DNA of 40,920 nucleotides, taken from positions 201,689-242,608 of the forward strand of contig NZ_VLJN01000001.1 of NCBI RefSeq assembly GCF_007829435.1, read 5' to 3'. The DNA comes from Cupriavidus gilardii J11. GTDB lineage: Bacteria > Pseudomonadota > Gammaproteobacteria > Burkholderiales > Burkholderiaceae. The notes beneath the pieces are model-generated. The model searched no databases, was not told where the DNA came from, and saw nothing but the letters and a program-made list of their open reading frames with translations. Each line of letters starts with the position of its first letter. Within the stretch, counting starts at the first letter, position 1. The translations under genes were made by a program, and so were the position numbers. Positions 26,406-35,148 of this stretch are shown here, piece by piece.

Positions 26406-27446
26406 ATGCAATCTGTCCGCCCGTCTCTCGCCGTACTGAAGCGCGCCGCCCGCGCGCTCGCCGCGCCCATCATGGCCGCCGCCATTCTCGTGCCGGCCGC
26501 CGGCCGTGCCGCGGAGGCGGAACCGGTCAAGCTCGGCTATGCAAAATGCGCGCACTGCACGCCGCTGTCGCTGACGCCGCAATACGCCACCGGCGTCAAG
26601 CTCTCGACCATCTCGTTTAACACCGGCAACGACGTGCTGACCGCGCTGCTGTCGAAGAGCATCGACGTGGCGCAGGTCACGTACCTGCATTACGCGACGG
26701 CGCTCGACAAGGGCTTCAAGGTCGTCGCGATCTCCGGCCAGATCAACGGTGGCTCGCAGATCGTCGTCGCCGACAGCCTGCCCGTGCAGCCGGGCGACTG
26801 GGACGGCCTCAAGAAACTGGTCATGCAGTACAAGAAGGACGGCAAGCCGTTCCGCGTCGCGGCCTCGCGCGGCAATGCACAGGACATCCATATGCGCGGC
26901 GCGTTTCTGACGCACGGCATCGACATCAACAAGGATGTGCAGTTCGTCAATATTCCGAATCCGTCGGATCACGTGCAGGCGTTGCGTCGCGGTGAAGTCG
27001 AGCTGATCACGTCGGTCGAGCCGTTCGCCACGCAGATCCGCGAAGTCAAGGCCGCGAAGTTCTTCGCCTTTCCGTACGACCAGGCTGCCGGCAAGCTGAC
27101 CAACCTGATGGTCACGCGACCGGACGTCATCGAAAGCAATCCGCAGGGCGTGCTGGAAACCGTGCGCGCCATCGTCAAGGTGGACGAGCTGATGGCCAGC
27201 AACAAGCCGCTCTTTATCGACACGGTCCATAAGGTCACGGGCCTGGACAAGACCATCGCGACGGGCGCCGTCAACAACCTCGAGCCGGACTACAAGATGT
27301 ATCGCAGCTCGGCGGTGGCGATCGCCAAGATGATGCACGACCTGAAGTACGTCAATTCGGACGTCAGCGGGGCGGTGCAAAAGAACCTCGACTACAGCTT
27401 CCTGGAGAAGGTGACCGGCAAGCCGAAGAGCCAGCTCGGCTACTGA
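26406..27446 (+). CDS. ABC transporter substrate-binding protein (NMT1/SsuA/TauA type)
   Basis: A 346-residue periplasmic binding protein. The N-terminal signal sequence ends near AAGRAAEA (residue 38). The mature part has the NMT1-like pattern of a type II binding fold: NTGNDVLTALLSKSIDVAQV, GFKVVAISGQINGGSQIVVA, FRVAASRGNAQDI and ALRRGEVELITSVEPFATQI. A CxxC pair, Cys48 and Cys51 (YAKCAHCTPL), sits where the first ligand loop is expected, and is unusual in this family. The start has an AAGGGAG ribosome binding site. It leads the importer with the permease 37 bases later and the ATPase after it. The ligand is probably the compound degraded by the downstream enzymes. Confidence 0.88.
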   Translation: MQSVRPSLAVLKRAARALAAPIMAAAILVPAAGRAAEAEPVKLGYAKCAHCTPLSLTPQYATGVKLSTISFNTGNDVLTALLSKSIDVAQVTYLHYATALDKGFKVVAISGQINGGSQIVVADSLPVQPGDWDGLKKLVMQYKKDGKPFRVAASRGNAQDIHMRGAFLTHGIDINKDVQFVNIPNPSDHVQALRRGEVELITSVEPFATQIREVKAAKFFAFPYDQAAGKLTNLMVTRPDVIESNPQGVLETVRAIVKVDELMASNKPLFIDTVHKVTGLDKTIATGAVNNLEPDYKMYRSSAVAIAKMMHDLKYVNSDVSGAVQKNLDYSFLEKVTGKPKSQLGY

Positions 27447-27483
27447 GTCGCCGACTCACCGGGACACCCTTACGGAACGCATC

Positions 27484-28305
27484 ATGGCATCCCTGTTTTC
27501 CTCGCGCCTTTACCAGCGCATCGAGCGCGGCATCGTGCCGGTGCTGATTCTCGCGGGCTGGGAGGCCTTCTCCCGCTCAGGCATCTTGCCGCCGGCCCTG
27601 TTGCCCGCGCCGTCGCAGGTGCTGGTTGCCTGGGCCGACTGGATCTTCGCGACCGACGGCAACACGCAGACCTACTCCGGTCACTGGCTGTTGGACATTG
27701 CCGCGAGCTCGGGCCGCGTGTTCGCGGGCTTTGCCATTGCGACCGTGCTCGGTGTCGTCATCGGCATGGCGATCGGCTGGTCGCGCTCGGTCGAATCGCT
27801 GGTCGAGCCGACATTGCAGACGCTGCGGCCGGTGCCGCCGGTCTCGTGGATTCCGCTCGCGATCATCTGGTTTGGCATCGCGAACAAGCCGGCGATCTTC
27901 CTCGTCTTCATGGGCTCGTTCTTTCCGGTGCTGCTGTCGACGATTCACGGCGTCAAGACCTGCGACCGCAATCTGCTGCGCGCCGGCGCGATGACGGGCG
28001 GCACGCCGTCGATGCTGCTGCGTCATATCGTCTTTCCGGCCGCGCTGCCAAGCATCTTCTCGGGATTGCGCATTGCGATCGGCTCGGCATGGATGCTGAC
28101 CGTCACCGCCGAAATGGTGGCGGTAAAGAGCGGCGTCGGCTACGTGCTGTGGGATTCGTACTACTTCCTGCGCTACGACATCGTGATCGCGTCGATGGTC
28201 AGCATCGGTCTGCTTGGCTTCGTGAGCGACTACGTGATCAAGCAAATCGCCGCGCGCATTCTGCGCTGGCAACGCGGTTCCACTCTACAAGCACGCGGAG
28301 GTTAA
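27484..28305 (+). CDS. ABC transporter permease (SsuC/TauC type)
   Basis: A 273-residue inner-membrane permease of the binding-protein-dependent type. It has about six hydrophobic helices. The cytoplasmic EAA loop is RAGAMTGGTPSMLLRHIVFP, followed by AALPSIFSGLRIAIGSAWML, typical of nitrate/sulfonate/taurine-type permeases. PVSWIPLAIIWFGI is another family marker. It lies between the binding protein (37 bases upstream) and the ATPase (3 bases downstream), so the three form one importer. One permease gene suggests a homodimeric channel. Confidence 0.93.
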   Translation: MASLFSSRLYQRIERGIVPVLILAGWEAFSRSGILPPALLPAPSQVLVAWADWIFATDGNTQTYSGHWLLDIAASSGRVFAGFAIATVLGVVIGMAIGWSRSVESLVEPTLQTLRPVPPVSWIPLAIIWFGIANKPAIFLVFMGSFFPVLLSTIHGVKTCDRNLLRAGAMTGGTPSMLLRHIVFPAALPSIFSGLRIAIGSAWMLTVTAEMVAVKSGVGYVLWDSYYFLRYDIVIASMVSIGLLGFVSDYVIKQIAARILRWQRGSTLQARGG

Positions 28306-28308
28306 GCC

Positions 28309-29082
28309 ATGGCCCTCATCACAATCGACCGCGTCTCGCGCACGTTCGAAGACGCGAAGCGAAAGCAGACGGTCATCGCGCTCGACAACGTGAGCCTGAG
28401 AGTCGAACGCAACGAGTTTCTCTGCCTGCTCGGCCCCAGTGGCTGCGGAAAGTCCACGCTGCTAAACATGATCGCGGGCTTCGACAAGCCGTCGGCCGGT
28501 ACGGTGCGCGTCGGCGGTTCGGTGGTCGAGGAGCCTGGCGCCGATCGCGGCGTGGTGTTCCAGCAGGCCAATCTGATGCCGTGGCTGCCTGTGTGGGAGA
28601 ACGTCGCGTTTCACCTGAAGATGCGCAACGTCGGCAAGGCGGAGCGCCGCGAGCGCGCGCAGCGCTACATCGACATGGTCGGGCTCAGGGGCTTCGAGAA
28701 TCATTTTCCGAGCGAGCTATCTGGCGGCATGAACCAGCGCGTGGGCATTGCGCGCGCGCTGCTGATGAATCCCGAGGTGATCCTGATGGACGAGCCGTTC
28801 GGCGCGCTGGACGAGCAGACCAAGATGGACATGCACGCCGAGCTGATCCGCATCTGGCGCGAAAGCCGCAGCACGATCGTGTTCGTGACGCACGGCATCG
28901 ACGAATCGCTCGCGCTCGGCACGCATGTGGCGGTGATGTCGGCGCGGCCGGGACGCATCCGCGAACTACTGCCGATCGAACTGGACCGCCCGCGCGATCC
29001 GACCAGCGCCGCGTTCAACGACTACAAGCGGCATATTCTTTCGCTGCTGCGCCCCGAAACGAAAATCGCGGAGCCGGCCTGA
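28309..29082 (+). CDS. ABC transporter ATP-binding protein (SsuB/TauB type)
   Basis: A 257-residue ATPase of the nitrate/sulfonate/taurine importer family. Walker A is GPSGCGKST (42-50), the Q-loop lies in VVFQQANLMPW (around 83-92), the signature is LSGGMNQR (137-144), Walker B is VILMDEP (157-163), and the switch His is His195. It starts 3 bases after the permease stop, and the epimerase ATG follows 1 base after its own stop, so translational coupling is likely. It powers import of the substrate of this cluster. Confidence 0.96.
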   Translation: MALITIDRVSRTFEDAKRKQTVIALDNVSLRVERNEFLCLLGPSGCGKSTLLNMIAGFDKPSAGTVRVGGSVVEEPGADRGVVFQQANLMPWLPVWENVAFHLKMRNVGKAERRERAQRYIDMVGLRGFENHFPSELSGGMNQRVGIARALLMNPEVILMDEPFGALDEQTKMDMHAELIRIWRESRSTIVFVTHGIDESLALGTHVAVMSARPGRIRELLPIELDRPRDPTSAAFNDYKRHILSLLRPETKIAEPA

Positions 29083-29083
29083 G

Positions 29084-30085
29084 ATGACCACGTTCATCAC
29101 CGGCAGCAGCGGCTTCGTCGGCCTCGCTGTCGCCGAGCATCTGCTCGCCGCGGGGGAAACGGTGATCGGCTTCGATCGCAGCGCGCCGCGGGAATCAGCG
29201 TTGCACGCGTTCGGTGCGTTGCCGGGCCGCTTCGTCGCGCTGACCGGCGACGTATGCAATCTGGACGCGCTGCGCGACGCGATGCGCGAGCACCGGCCGA
29301 CGCGGCTCGTTACGCTTGCCGCGATCACGGCCGACGCGGCCCGTGAGCGCGCGATGCCGCAAGCGATCTTCGACGTCAACGTGGGAGGCGTGCTCGCCGC
29401 GGTTACCGCCGCCGCCGATGCCGGCGTCGGGCGCATCGTGCACGGCAGTTCTGGCTCGGTCTACGGATCGAGCGGACGCGCGTCGCATCGGCTGGTCGAG
29501 GACCAAACGCCGCTGGTTCCCGAGGGCCTGTATGGCATTTCGAAGCGCGCGGCCGAAGACGCCGCAATGCGCCTTGCCACCTTGCGCGGCGTGCCGCTGG
29601 TGATTGGGCGGCTCGGCACGTGCTTTGGCCCATGGGAAGCGGATTCGGGCGTGCGGGACACGCTCAGCGCGCCACTGCAGGCGCTGGACCGTGCGCGACG
29701 CGGTCAATCAGCGATCCTGCCGCGCGCCGGCCGCCGCGACTGGCTCTATGTGCGCGACGCCGCTGCCGCGCTCTGCGCGCTGCTCGACGCGCCAAGTCTT
29801 GCGCATGCGCGATACAACCTTACCGCTGGTTTTGAGTGGAGCATCGCCGACTGGTGTACGCGGCTCGCGCAACGCTATCCCGCATTCGCCTGGCGCATCG
29901 CGCAGGAGGGCGAGACGCCGAATATCGACTACTACGCCGACTACGACCGTGCCTCGATGGACAGCGCGCGCCTGCGCGCGGATACGGGCTTCGCGCCACG
30001 CTTCGATCTCGATGAAGCGTTGGCCGATTTCCATCGCTGGATCGACGCGACGGACGCTGGCGCCGCAACGCGAGGGAAGCCATGA
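29084..30085 (+). CDS. NAD-dependent epimerase/dehydratase family protein
   Basis: A 333-residue extended-SDR protein. The NAD motif GSSGFVG is at residues 7-13. The catalytic pair is Tyr150 and Lys154 (LYGISKRAAED), with Ser122-Ser123 nearby (HGSSGSVYG). The C-terminal part has the RRDWLYVRDAAAALCALLDA stretch typical of sugar epimerases and related lactone/uronate dehydrogenases. The substrate is not evident; in this setting it need not be a nucleotide sugar. It sits 1 base after the ATPase gene and overlaps the next SDR by 4 bases (ATGA), so it belongs to the operon. Confidence 0.85.
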   Translation: MTTFITGSSGFVGLAVAEHLLAAGETVIGFDRSAPRESALHAFGALPGRFVALTGDVCNLDALRDAMREHRPTRLVTLAAITADAARERAMPQAIFDVNVGGVLAAVTAAADAGVGRIVHGSSGSVYGSSGRASHRLVEDQTPLVPEGLYGISKRAAEDAAMRLATLRGVPLVIGRLGTCFGPWEADSGVRDTLSAPLQALDRARRGQSAILPRAGRRDWLYVRDAAAALCALLDAPSLAHARYNLTAGFEWSIADWCTRLAQRYPAFAWRIAQEGETPNIDYYADYDRASMDSARLRADTGFAPRFDLDEALADFHRWIDATDAGAATRGKP

Positions 30086-30885
30086 CCCATTCCCTTCCAT
30101 ATTCCGCCGCGCGCCTCGACATGAACGGCAAGGTATGCATCGTGACTGGCGCGGCTTCGGGCATCGGGCGTGCGATCGCGCGCCAGCTCGCGGCCAACGG
30201 CGCCACGGTGGTCATCGCGGACGTGACGACCGACGTCATCGAAGGCGGCGAACCGACCGCGCAACTGATCGCGCGTGACGGCGGTGCGGCGCACTTCATC
30301 GCCACCGACGTCGCCGATACCGCGCAAGTCGAAGCCCTCGTCGCGCAGGTCGCCGACCGTTTCGGCAAGCTCGATGTGCTGGTCAACAACGCGTGTATCC
30401 GGCATGCCCGGCCGTTGCTCGAACTCGACGAGCCGGACTGGCAGCGCGTTCTCGACGTCAATCTGTCCGGCGTGTACCGGTGCTGTCGTGCCGCCGTGCG
30501 CCAGATGATGCGCCAGGCGCCCGACGGTGAAGTGCGCGGGCGCATCGTCAATCTGTCGTCGCAGCACGGCATGATCGCGGCGCCCGGCGATCTGGCCTAC
30601 GGCACGACCAAGGCCGCCATTGACTACATGACGCGCCAGATTGCCACCGACTACGCGTCGCACGGCATCGTCTGCAATGCGGTCGCGCCGGGCAAGGTCC
30701 AGACCGGCGCAGGCGGTCGCGCCGTCGATCCCGACGTGCTCGAACGTGCCAACCGTCGCACGCCCTGGCCGCGACTCGGGCACCCGGACGACGTCGCGCG
30801 CGCGGTGCTATTCCTTGCCAGCGGTCTTTCCACCTTCACGACCGGCGCGACGCTGATGGTCGACGGCGGCTGGATGGCCGCATGA
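30082..30885 (+). CDS. SDR-family NAD(P)-dependent oxidoreductase
   Basis: A 267-residue classical SDR. The cofactor motif is TGAASGIG (22-29). The catalytic residues are Ser159/160, Tyr173 and Lys177 (LAYGTTKAAI). The usual NNAG motif reads NNAC here (102-105), a small departure that may affect the active-site loop. The ending GLSTFTTGATLMVDGGWMAA is standard for the family. It overlaps the epimerase stop and is followed after 79 bases by the decarboxylase/isomerase-like gene. It likely oxidises or reduces a pathway intermediate. Confidence 0.9.
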   Translation: MTHSLPYSAARLDMNGKVCIVTGAASGIGRAIARQLAANGATVVIADVTTDVIEGGEPTAQLIARDGGAAHFIATDVADTAQVEALVAQVADRFGKLDVLVNNACIRHARPLLELDEPDWQRVLDVNLSGVYRCCRAAVRQMMRQAPDGEVRGRIVNLSSQHGMIAAPGDLAYGTTKAAIDYMTRQIATDYASHGIVCNAVAPGKVQTGAGGRAVDPDVLERANRRTPWPRLGHPDDVARAVLFLASGLSTFTTGATLMVDGGWMAA

Positions 30886-30964
30886 AGGGTACGACTTTCT
30901 CCACCCACCGCTGCGCGGATCGGCTGCCGCCAGATCCTTATCCTCTCCCTTCGGTCATTCGTTC

Positions 30965-31690
30965 ATGAGCAAGCGCATCCGTCTGGGCATCCTGACGCCC
31001 TCGTCCAATACCTCGCTGGAACCGCTGACACAGCGGCTCGTCGCCGGCTTGCCGGAAGTCAGCGTGCATTTCGCGCGCTTTTCGGTGACGCGGATCGCGC
31101 TCAGTCCCGATGCGCTGGGCCAGTTCCAGCGCGAACGTATTCTCGACGCCGCGCGTTTGCTCGCGGATGCGCACGTCGACATGATCGGCTGGAGCGGCAC
31201 CTCGGCCGGCTGGCTCGGCTTCGATCAGGACGAGGCCCTGTGCGAGGCCATTACCCAGGCGACAGGGGTTCCGGCGAGCACGTCGGTGCTGGCGCTCAAT
31301 CGCGCGCTCGCCGCTTTCGGCATCGAGCGACTCGGGCTCGTGTCGCCGTATCTTGCGGATGTGCAGCAAAGGATCGTCGCGAACTACGCGCGGATCGGCA
31401 TTGATGCGAGCGTCGAAAGCCATCTCGGCATCGAGGAAAACTTCGCCTTCGCGCTCGTCGATGAAGCGACGCTCGACCGGCAGGTGGCGGACGTCGTCGC
31501 CGCCGGCGCACGGGCGGTCACCACTTTCTGCACCAATCTCTACGCGGCGCACCGCGTGGCGCACTGGGAAGCGCAGCACGGCGTGCCCGTGCTCGATACT
31601 GTCACCACGGTCGTATGGGACATGCTGCGCCGATCGGGCGTCGATACCCGCCGCATCGACGGCTGGGGTCGACTTCTTCAGGAACTCTGA
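30965..31690 (+). CDS. Arylmalonate decarboxylase / maleate isomerase-like protein
   Basis: A 241-residue member of the Asp/Glu racemase superfamily, closest in pattern to arylmalonate decarboxylase and maleate cis-trans isomerase. It begins KRIRLGILTPSSNTSLEP. The first catalytic position has GWSGTSAGW (Gly78-Thr79-Ser80) in place of the Cys found in racemases and maleate isomerases. The second position keeps Cys189 (TTFCTNLYA). A GTS motif with a single C-terminal-side Cys (Cys188) is the layout I recall for arylmalonate decarboxylase, so a decarboxylase or a one-base isomerase is more likely than a two-base racemase. It is 1 base before the hydantoinase-like gene, a probable partner in the pathway. 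Confidence 0.8.
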   Translation: MSKRIRLGILTPSSNTSLEPLTQRLVAGLPEVSVHFARFSVTRIALSPDALGQFQRERILDAARLLADAHVDMIGWSGTSAGWLGFDQDEALCEAITQATGVPASTSVLALNRALAAFGIERLGLVSPYLADVQQRIVANYARIGIDASVESHLGIEENFAFALVDEATLDRQVADVVAAGARAVTTFCTNLYAAHRVAHWEAQHGVPVLDTVTTVVWDMLRRSGVDTRRIDGWGRLLQEL

Positions 31691-31691
31691 T

Positions 31692-33131
31692 ATGGCAACG
31701 TTCGATACCGTCATCCGCAACGCCCGCGTTGTCACCGCGGCCGATATCTTCACGAGCGACATCGGCATTCGCGACGGCCGAATCGTCGCGCTCGGACTGG
31801 GCCTTGACGCCGGCGCGCGGGAGATCGACGCCACCGGCCGTCATGTGACGCCGGGTGGCATCGATAGTCACGTGCACTTCGATCAACCGACCGGCGACGG
31901 CTCGATCATGGCCGATGACTTCCGCTCCGGCACGATCTCCGCCGCGTGTGGCGGCACGACCACGGTGATTCCGTTCGCCTGCCAGCAGAAGGGCCACACG
32001 CTGCGCGAGGCCATCGACGACTATCACCGCCGCGTCGGCAACAAGCCGTTGATCGACTACGCGTTCCACCTGATCGTCACGGACCCGACGCCGGAGATCC
32101 TGCGCGAGGAGCTGCCCGCGCTGATCGCGGAAGGCTACACGTCGTTCAAGATCTACATGACCTACGACGCGCTCAAGCTGAGCGACCGCGAAATCCTCGA
32201 CACGCTGTCCGTCGCGCGAGACGAAGGCGCGATGGTGATGATCCACGCGGAGAACGCGGACTGTATCGCCTGGCTGACCAAGCGCTTGCTTGCGACGGGA
32301 CACACGGCGCCGCGCTATCACGCGACCTCGCGGCCGATGCTGGTCGAGCGGGAGGCCACGCATCGCGCGATCGCGTTCGCCGAGCTCGTCGACGTGCCGA
32401 TCCTGATCGTGCACGTGTCGGGCCGCGAGGCGATCGAACAGATCCGCTGGGCGCAGAGCCATGGCCTCAAGGTGTACGGCGAAACGTGCCCGCAGTATCT
32501 GTTTCTCACCGCGGACTCGCTCGGCTGCGACGACAGCTTCGAAGGTGCGAAGTGCATCTGCAGCCCGCCGCCACGCGACAAGGCCAATCAACAGGTGGTC
32601 TGGGACGGGCTGGAAAACGGCACGTTCGAAGTGTTCTCGTCGGATCACGCGCCATTCCGCTTCGAGGGTCCGGACGGCAAGAAGGCGCACGGCGAATCGG
32701 TGTCGTTTGACAAGATCGCCAACGGCATTCCGGGCGTCGAGACGCGTATGGCGCTGCTTTGGTCCGAGGGGGTGCGCACCGGACGCATCACGCCGCAGAG
32801 TTTTGTCGCGCTGACCTCGACGAACGCGGCGAAGCTCTACGGGCTGTACCCGCGCAAGGGCAGCATCGCGATCGGCGCGGATGCGGACCTGGTGATCTGG
32901 GACGAAGACCGGACGTTCCATATCGAGAACGCGAAGCTGCATCACAACGTCGATTACACACCGTATGAAGGGATGCACCTCAGCGCATGGCCCGCGCTAA
33001 CGATGTCGCGTGGCGAGGTGGTATGGGATGGTGTCGAGCCTCGCGGCGAGGCCGGGCGGGGCAGGTTCCTGCCTTGTGCCCGGCCTGAACCGGCCAAGCC
33101 TCGTCGCCGCAAGACGGTGTTGCCGCTGTAG
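31692..33131 (+). CDS. Dihydropyrimidinase / hydantoinase-family amidohydrolase
   Basis: A 479-residue cyclic amidohydrolase that should open a hydantoin, dihydropyrimidine or similar ring. The metal ligands are all visible: His60 and His62 (DSHVHF), the carboxylated Lys153 (SFKIYMTY), His185 (MIHAEN), His241 (VHVSG) and Asp318 (SSDHAP). NGIPGVETRM is also standard. The start at 31692 follows the previous stop by 1 base; a longer frame upstream lies inside the preceding gene. The last 30 residues are an extra basic, proline-rich tail. It is the last gene of the operon, and no clear terminator is seen in the 32 bases before the convergent UPF0158 gene. Confidence 0.93.
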   Translation: MATFDTVIRNARVVTAADIFTSDIGIRDGRIVALGLGLDAGAREIDATGRHVTPGGIDSHVHFDQPTGDGSIMADDFRSGTISAACGGTTTVIPFACQQKGHTLREAIDDYHRRVGNKPLIDYAFHLIVTDPTPEILREELPALIAEGYTSFKIYMTYDALKLSDREILDTLSVARDEGAMVMIHAENADCIAWLTKRLLATGHTAPRYHATSRPMLVEREATHRAIAFAELVDVPILIVHVSGREAIEQIRWAQSHGLKVYGETCPQYLFLTADSLGCDDSFEGAKCICSPPPRDKANQQVVWDGLENGTFEVFSSDHAPFRFEGPDGKKAHGESVSFDKIANGIPGVETRMALLWSEGVRTGRITPQSFVALTSTNAAKLYGLYPRKGSIAIGADADLVIWDEDRTFHIENAKLHHNVDYTPYEGMHLSAWPALTMSRGEVVWDGVEPRGEAGRGRFLPCARPEPAKPRRRKTVLPL

Positions 33132-33163
33132 GAGAGACGTGGCGCTGGCGGCGGCTGCCGGCG

Positions 33164-33592
33164 TCACGAATCGCGAACCTCGAGTCCGTTGTCGGCACAC
33201 CATTGCCTCAGCGCTTTATCGGTGGCCTCCGCTTCGAACGCGTGCCAAACTTCCAGCATGCCTTTGCGCGCCAACAGATCCTTGAAGCGGCCGTAAGCGC
33301 CCTTCCGTCGGAAGAATTCCTCGACCTGCTCGTAACATGCTGGCAGCGCTTGTGCGATGAAGCGTAGCGCGAGACTTCTGCCCAGACCAAGCTCGTTCTT
33401 GTGCGGTATGGGCAGATAACGGTCCGGCATATCGAGATCGACGGGATTCTCCGTGCCAATCAGATCGTAGTTATCCGGACTCAAATAGACTTCACCCGTC
33501 TCAAGCGAGACGTACGCGCCGATCTCCATCGGCACCGCGGCGCTGACGAAGTTGAAAGCCATGGAAAGATCGTCGTATTTGACTGCAATCAT
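33164..33592 (-). CDS. UPF0158-family protein
   Basis: A 142-residue soluble protein that resembles the UPF0158 family. The N-terminal FVSAAVPMEIGAYVSLETGE, then VYLSPDN, is the recognisable part, followed by FIAQALPACYEQVEEFFRRK and GAYGRFKDLLARKGMLEVWH. The function of the family is unknown. It lies 80 bases after the unrecognised 320-residue gene on the same strand, and the two may be co-transcribed. It converges with the hydantoinase gene. The ribosome binding site is weak. Confidence 0.7.
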   Translation of the reverse strand: MIAVKYDDLSMAFNFVSAAVPMEIGAYVSLETGEVYLSPDNYDLIGTENPVDLDMPDRYLPIPHKNELGLGRSLALRFIAQALPACYEQVEEFFRRKGAYGRFKDLLARKGMLEVWHAFEAEATDKALRQWCADNGLEVRDS

Positions 33593-33672
33593 GCCTTTAT
33601 GCGTCGTTTACCGGCAGGGGAGCGTCGAAGTCCGGCGCGCGGACCGCGCGCGTGTCCGCACCGGCTCGGCGA

Positions 33673-34635
33673 TCATTCGATGTCCACCTCCACCAGATCG
33701 ACCATGCCTGGATATGAGAACTCGTCGACGATATCGAGAATGTCGGCGGTCGCCACGACGATATAGTCCAGCACCACGCGTTTCTCCTCGCCGGCCAGAC
33801 GCTTGTCGGTGATCAGGTTGATTGGCGTGGCATGAAGCAGGCGGCTCGTCAGGGAATCGATGAACCGGTAGTGCCTGTCCATGCCGGCCTCGCTGGCGCG
33901 GTCGGACCAGTTCCATTCGCTGGTGGCCAGGTTTTGCAGACGTGGCTCCAGCAGTGCCGGCAGTGCTGCTTCGAATGCGGCCTGGAAAGCCAGTACCTGG
34001 TCCAGTTGCTGTTGACCGCGCGGAATCGCATCGTGGCGAAGGATCGACGCCTGGGGACCGTAGCCGTTGTGGGCCGCCCGTTCGGCGTACAGCACGAACT
34101 CGCGCCGGATCAGGTCGTCGAGCATCGCGGTCCGCCGATGGATTTCCTCGCGCCAGACATCGCGGTTGGCGTCGGCCTGCCCATGGGAGCGGATCGCGCC
34201 GGTCAACTCCTGGCGAATCTCGGCGTCGATTCTTGCGGCGGTATCGAACAGATCCGCTTCGTCGTGCATCTTCGCGAGGTAGCCCTCGCAATTCGCGCGC
34301 TGGCCTCGCAGCAGATGGCCGTAGAACACCAGTCCATAACCGATGTCGGTCTTCATCAGTCGCAGCCAGACCAGGTTCTCGAACAGGTTGCGCGCGGTTG
34401 CCAGCAGCTCGAAGGTTTCATGCGGCCCAGGCGGCGGCAGCAGGTCTTCGATCTTCTCCAGCGTGCCGCGGTGCGCGAAATGAACCCAGCGCGGCGCCGA
34501 GTGGTTGCGGTCGTTCTCCTTCGCCTGCCGGACGCTCTCGACGTATTTCCTGCCCGCCACCCGCGCCTTGAGGGCGGGGACTCGCCGCTTCAGATCCGCG
34601 AGCTGGGCGTACAGCGACTGCAAGGGTTCGGTCAT
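33673..34635 (-). CDS. Unrecognised 320-residue soluble protein
   Basis: I do not recognise this protein. It is predicted to be mostly helical, with an N-terminal basic coiled-coil-like region (QLADLKRRVPALKARVAGRK). It has no signal peptide and no obvious membrane span. Around residues 73-130 is a well ordered helical part (FELLATARNLFENLVWLRLM) of the kind seen in HEPN- or DUF5677-like proteins, but I cannot place a catalytic motif. The C-terminal stretch is TPINLITDKRLAGEEKRVVL. The full frame has core-like codon use, so it is a real gene. It is followed by the UPF0158 gene. Confidence 0.7.
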   Translation of the reverse strand: MTEPLQSLYAQLADLKRRVPALKARVAGRKYVESVRQAKENDRNHSAPRWVHFAHRGTLEKIEDLLPPPGPHETFELLATARNLFENLVWLRLMKTDIGYGLVFYGHLLRGQRANCEGYLAKMHDEADLFDTAARIDAEIRQELTGAIRSHGQADANRDVWREEIHRRTAMLDDLIRREFVLYAERAAHNGYGPQASILRHDAIPRGQQQLDQVLAFQAAFEAALPALLEPRLQNLATSEWNWSDRASEAGMDRHYRFIDSLTSRLLHATPINLITDKRLAGEEKRVVLDYIVVATADILDIVDEFSYPGMVDLVEVDIE

Positions 34636-34689
34636 GGCGCGGATTCACAAGGGAACTGGCTTGCATTATCGGTCGTTCGCGCCGAAGTC

Positions 34690-35058
34690 TTAGCGCAATT
34701 GATGCAGGTAGGCCAGCAGGTCCTGAAGCTGGCGCTCGTTGCCGATGCCCCAGAAGCGCATCTTGTTGCCCGGCACCACGTCGTCGGGTGACCGGATGAA
34801 CGCGCGCAGGTTCTCCGGCGTCCACACCAGCCTGGTTGCCTTCATCGCGGGCGAGTATGGGTAATCGGGAGTATTGCCGGCCTGTCGGCCCACGATACCG
34901 TTCAGGTGCGGCCCGAATGCGGCGCGCGCCGACGGCCCGACCTGATGGCACGACGCGCATCTGCGCTGGAACAGCGATTTACCGGCCGCCGCATCGCCCG
35001 CGGCGTGACAGATGAGGGGGAGCGACAGCGGCAGGATCAATGCGGCGAAGTGGAGCAT
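34690..35058 (-). CDS. Class I c-type cytochrome
   Basis: A 122-residue periplasmic cytochrome c. A signal peptide (MLHFAALILPLSLPLICHAA) is followed by the haem-binding motif CASCH (Cys34, Cys37, His38). The distal Met ligand is likely Met100 in GNKMRFWG. FGPHLNGIVGRQAG is the conserved segment of the c550/c2-like class. The ATG at 35058 gives the normal signal peptide; a longer frame to 35097 adds 13 residues. It carries electrons in respiration or to a periplasmic dehydrogenase, and no partner is adjacent. The C-terminus is a helix (LQDLLAYLHQLR). Confidence 0.88.
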   Translation of the reverse strand: MLHFAALILPLSLPLICHAAGDAAAGKSLFQRRCASCHQVGPSARAAFGPHLNGIVGRQAGNTPDYPYSPAMKATRLVWTPENLRAFIRSPDDVVPGNKMRFWGIGNERQLQDLLAYLHQLR

Positions 35059-35148
35059 CCGGCAAGGATGCGACACGGAGGAAGCGGGGGACGACACAGC
35101 GGGCTGCAGGCAAGACGCACGGGATGGCAGTCATGATAGCCGCGTTTC

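Noticed and set aside
26055-27380. Minus-strand 441-codon frame opposite the substrate-binding gene
   Set aside because: Antisense shadow; the plus-strand receptor has a signal peptide, ribosome binding site and operon context.
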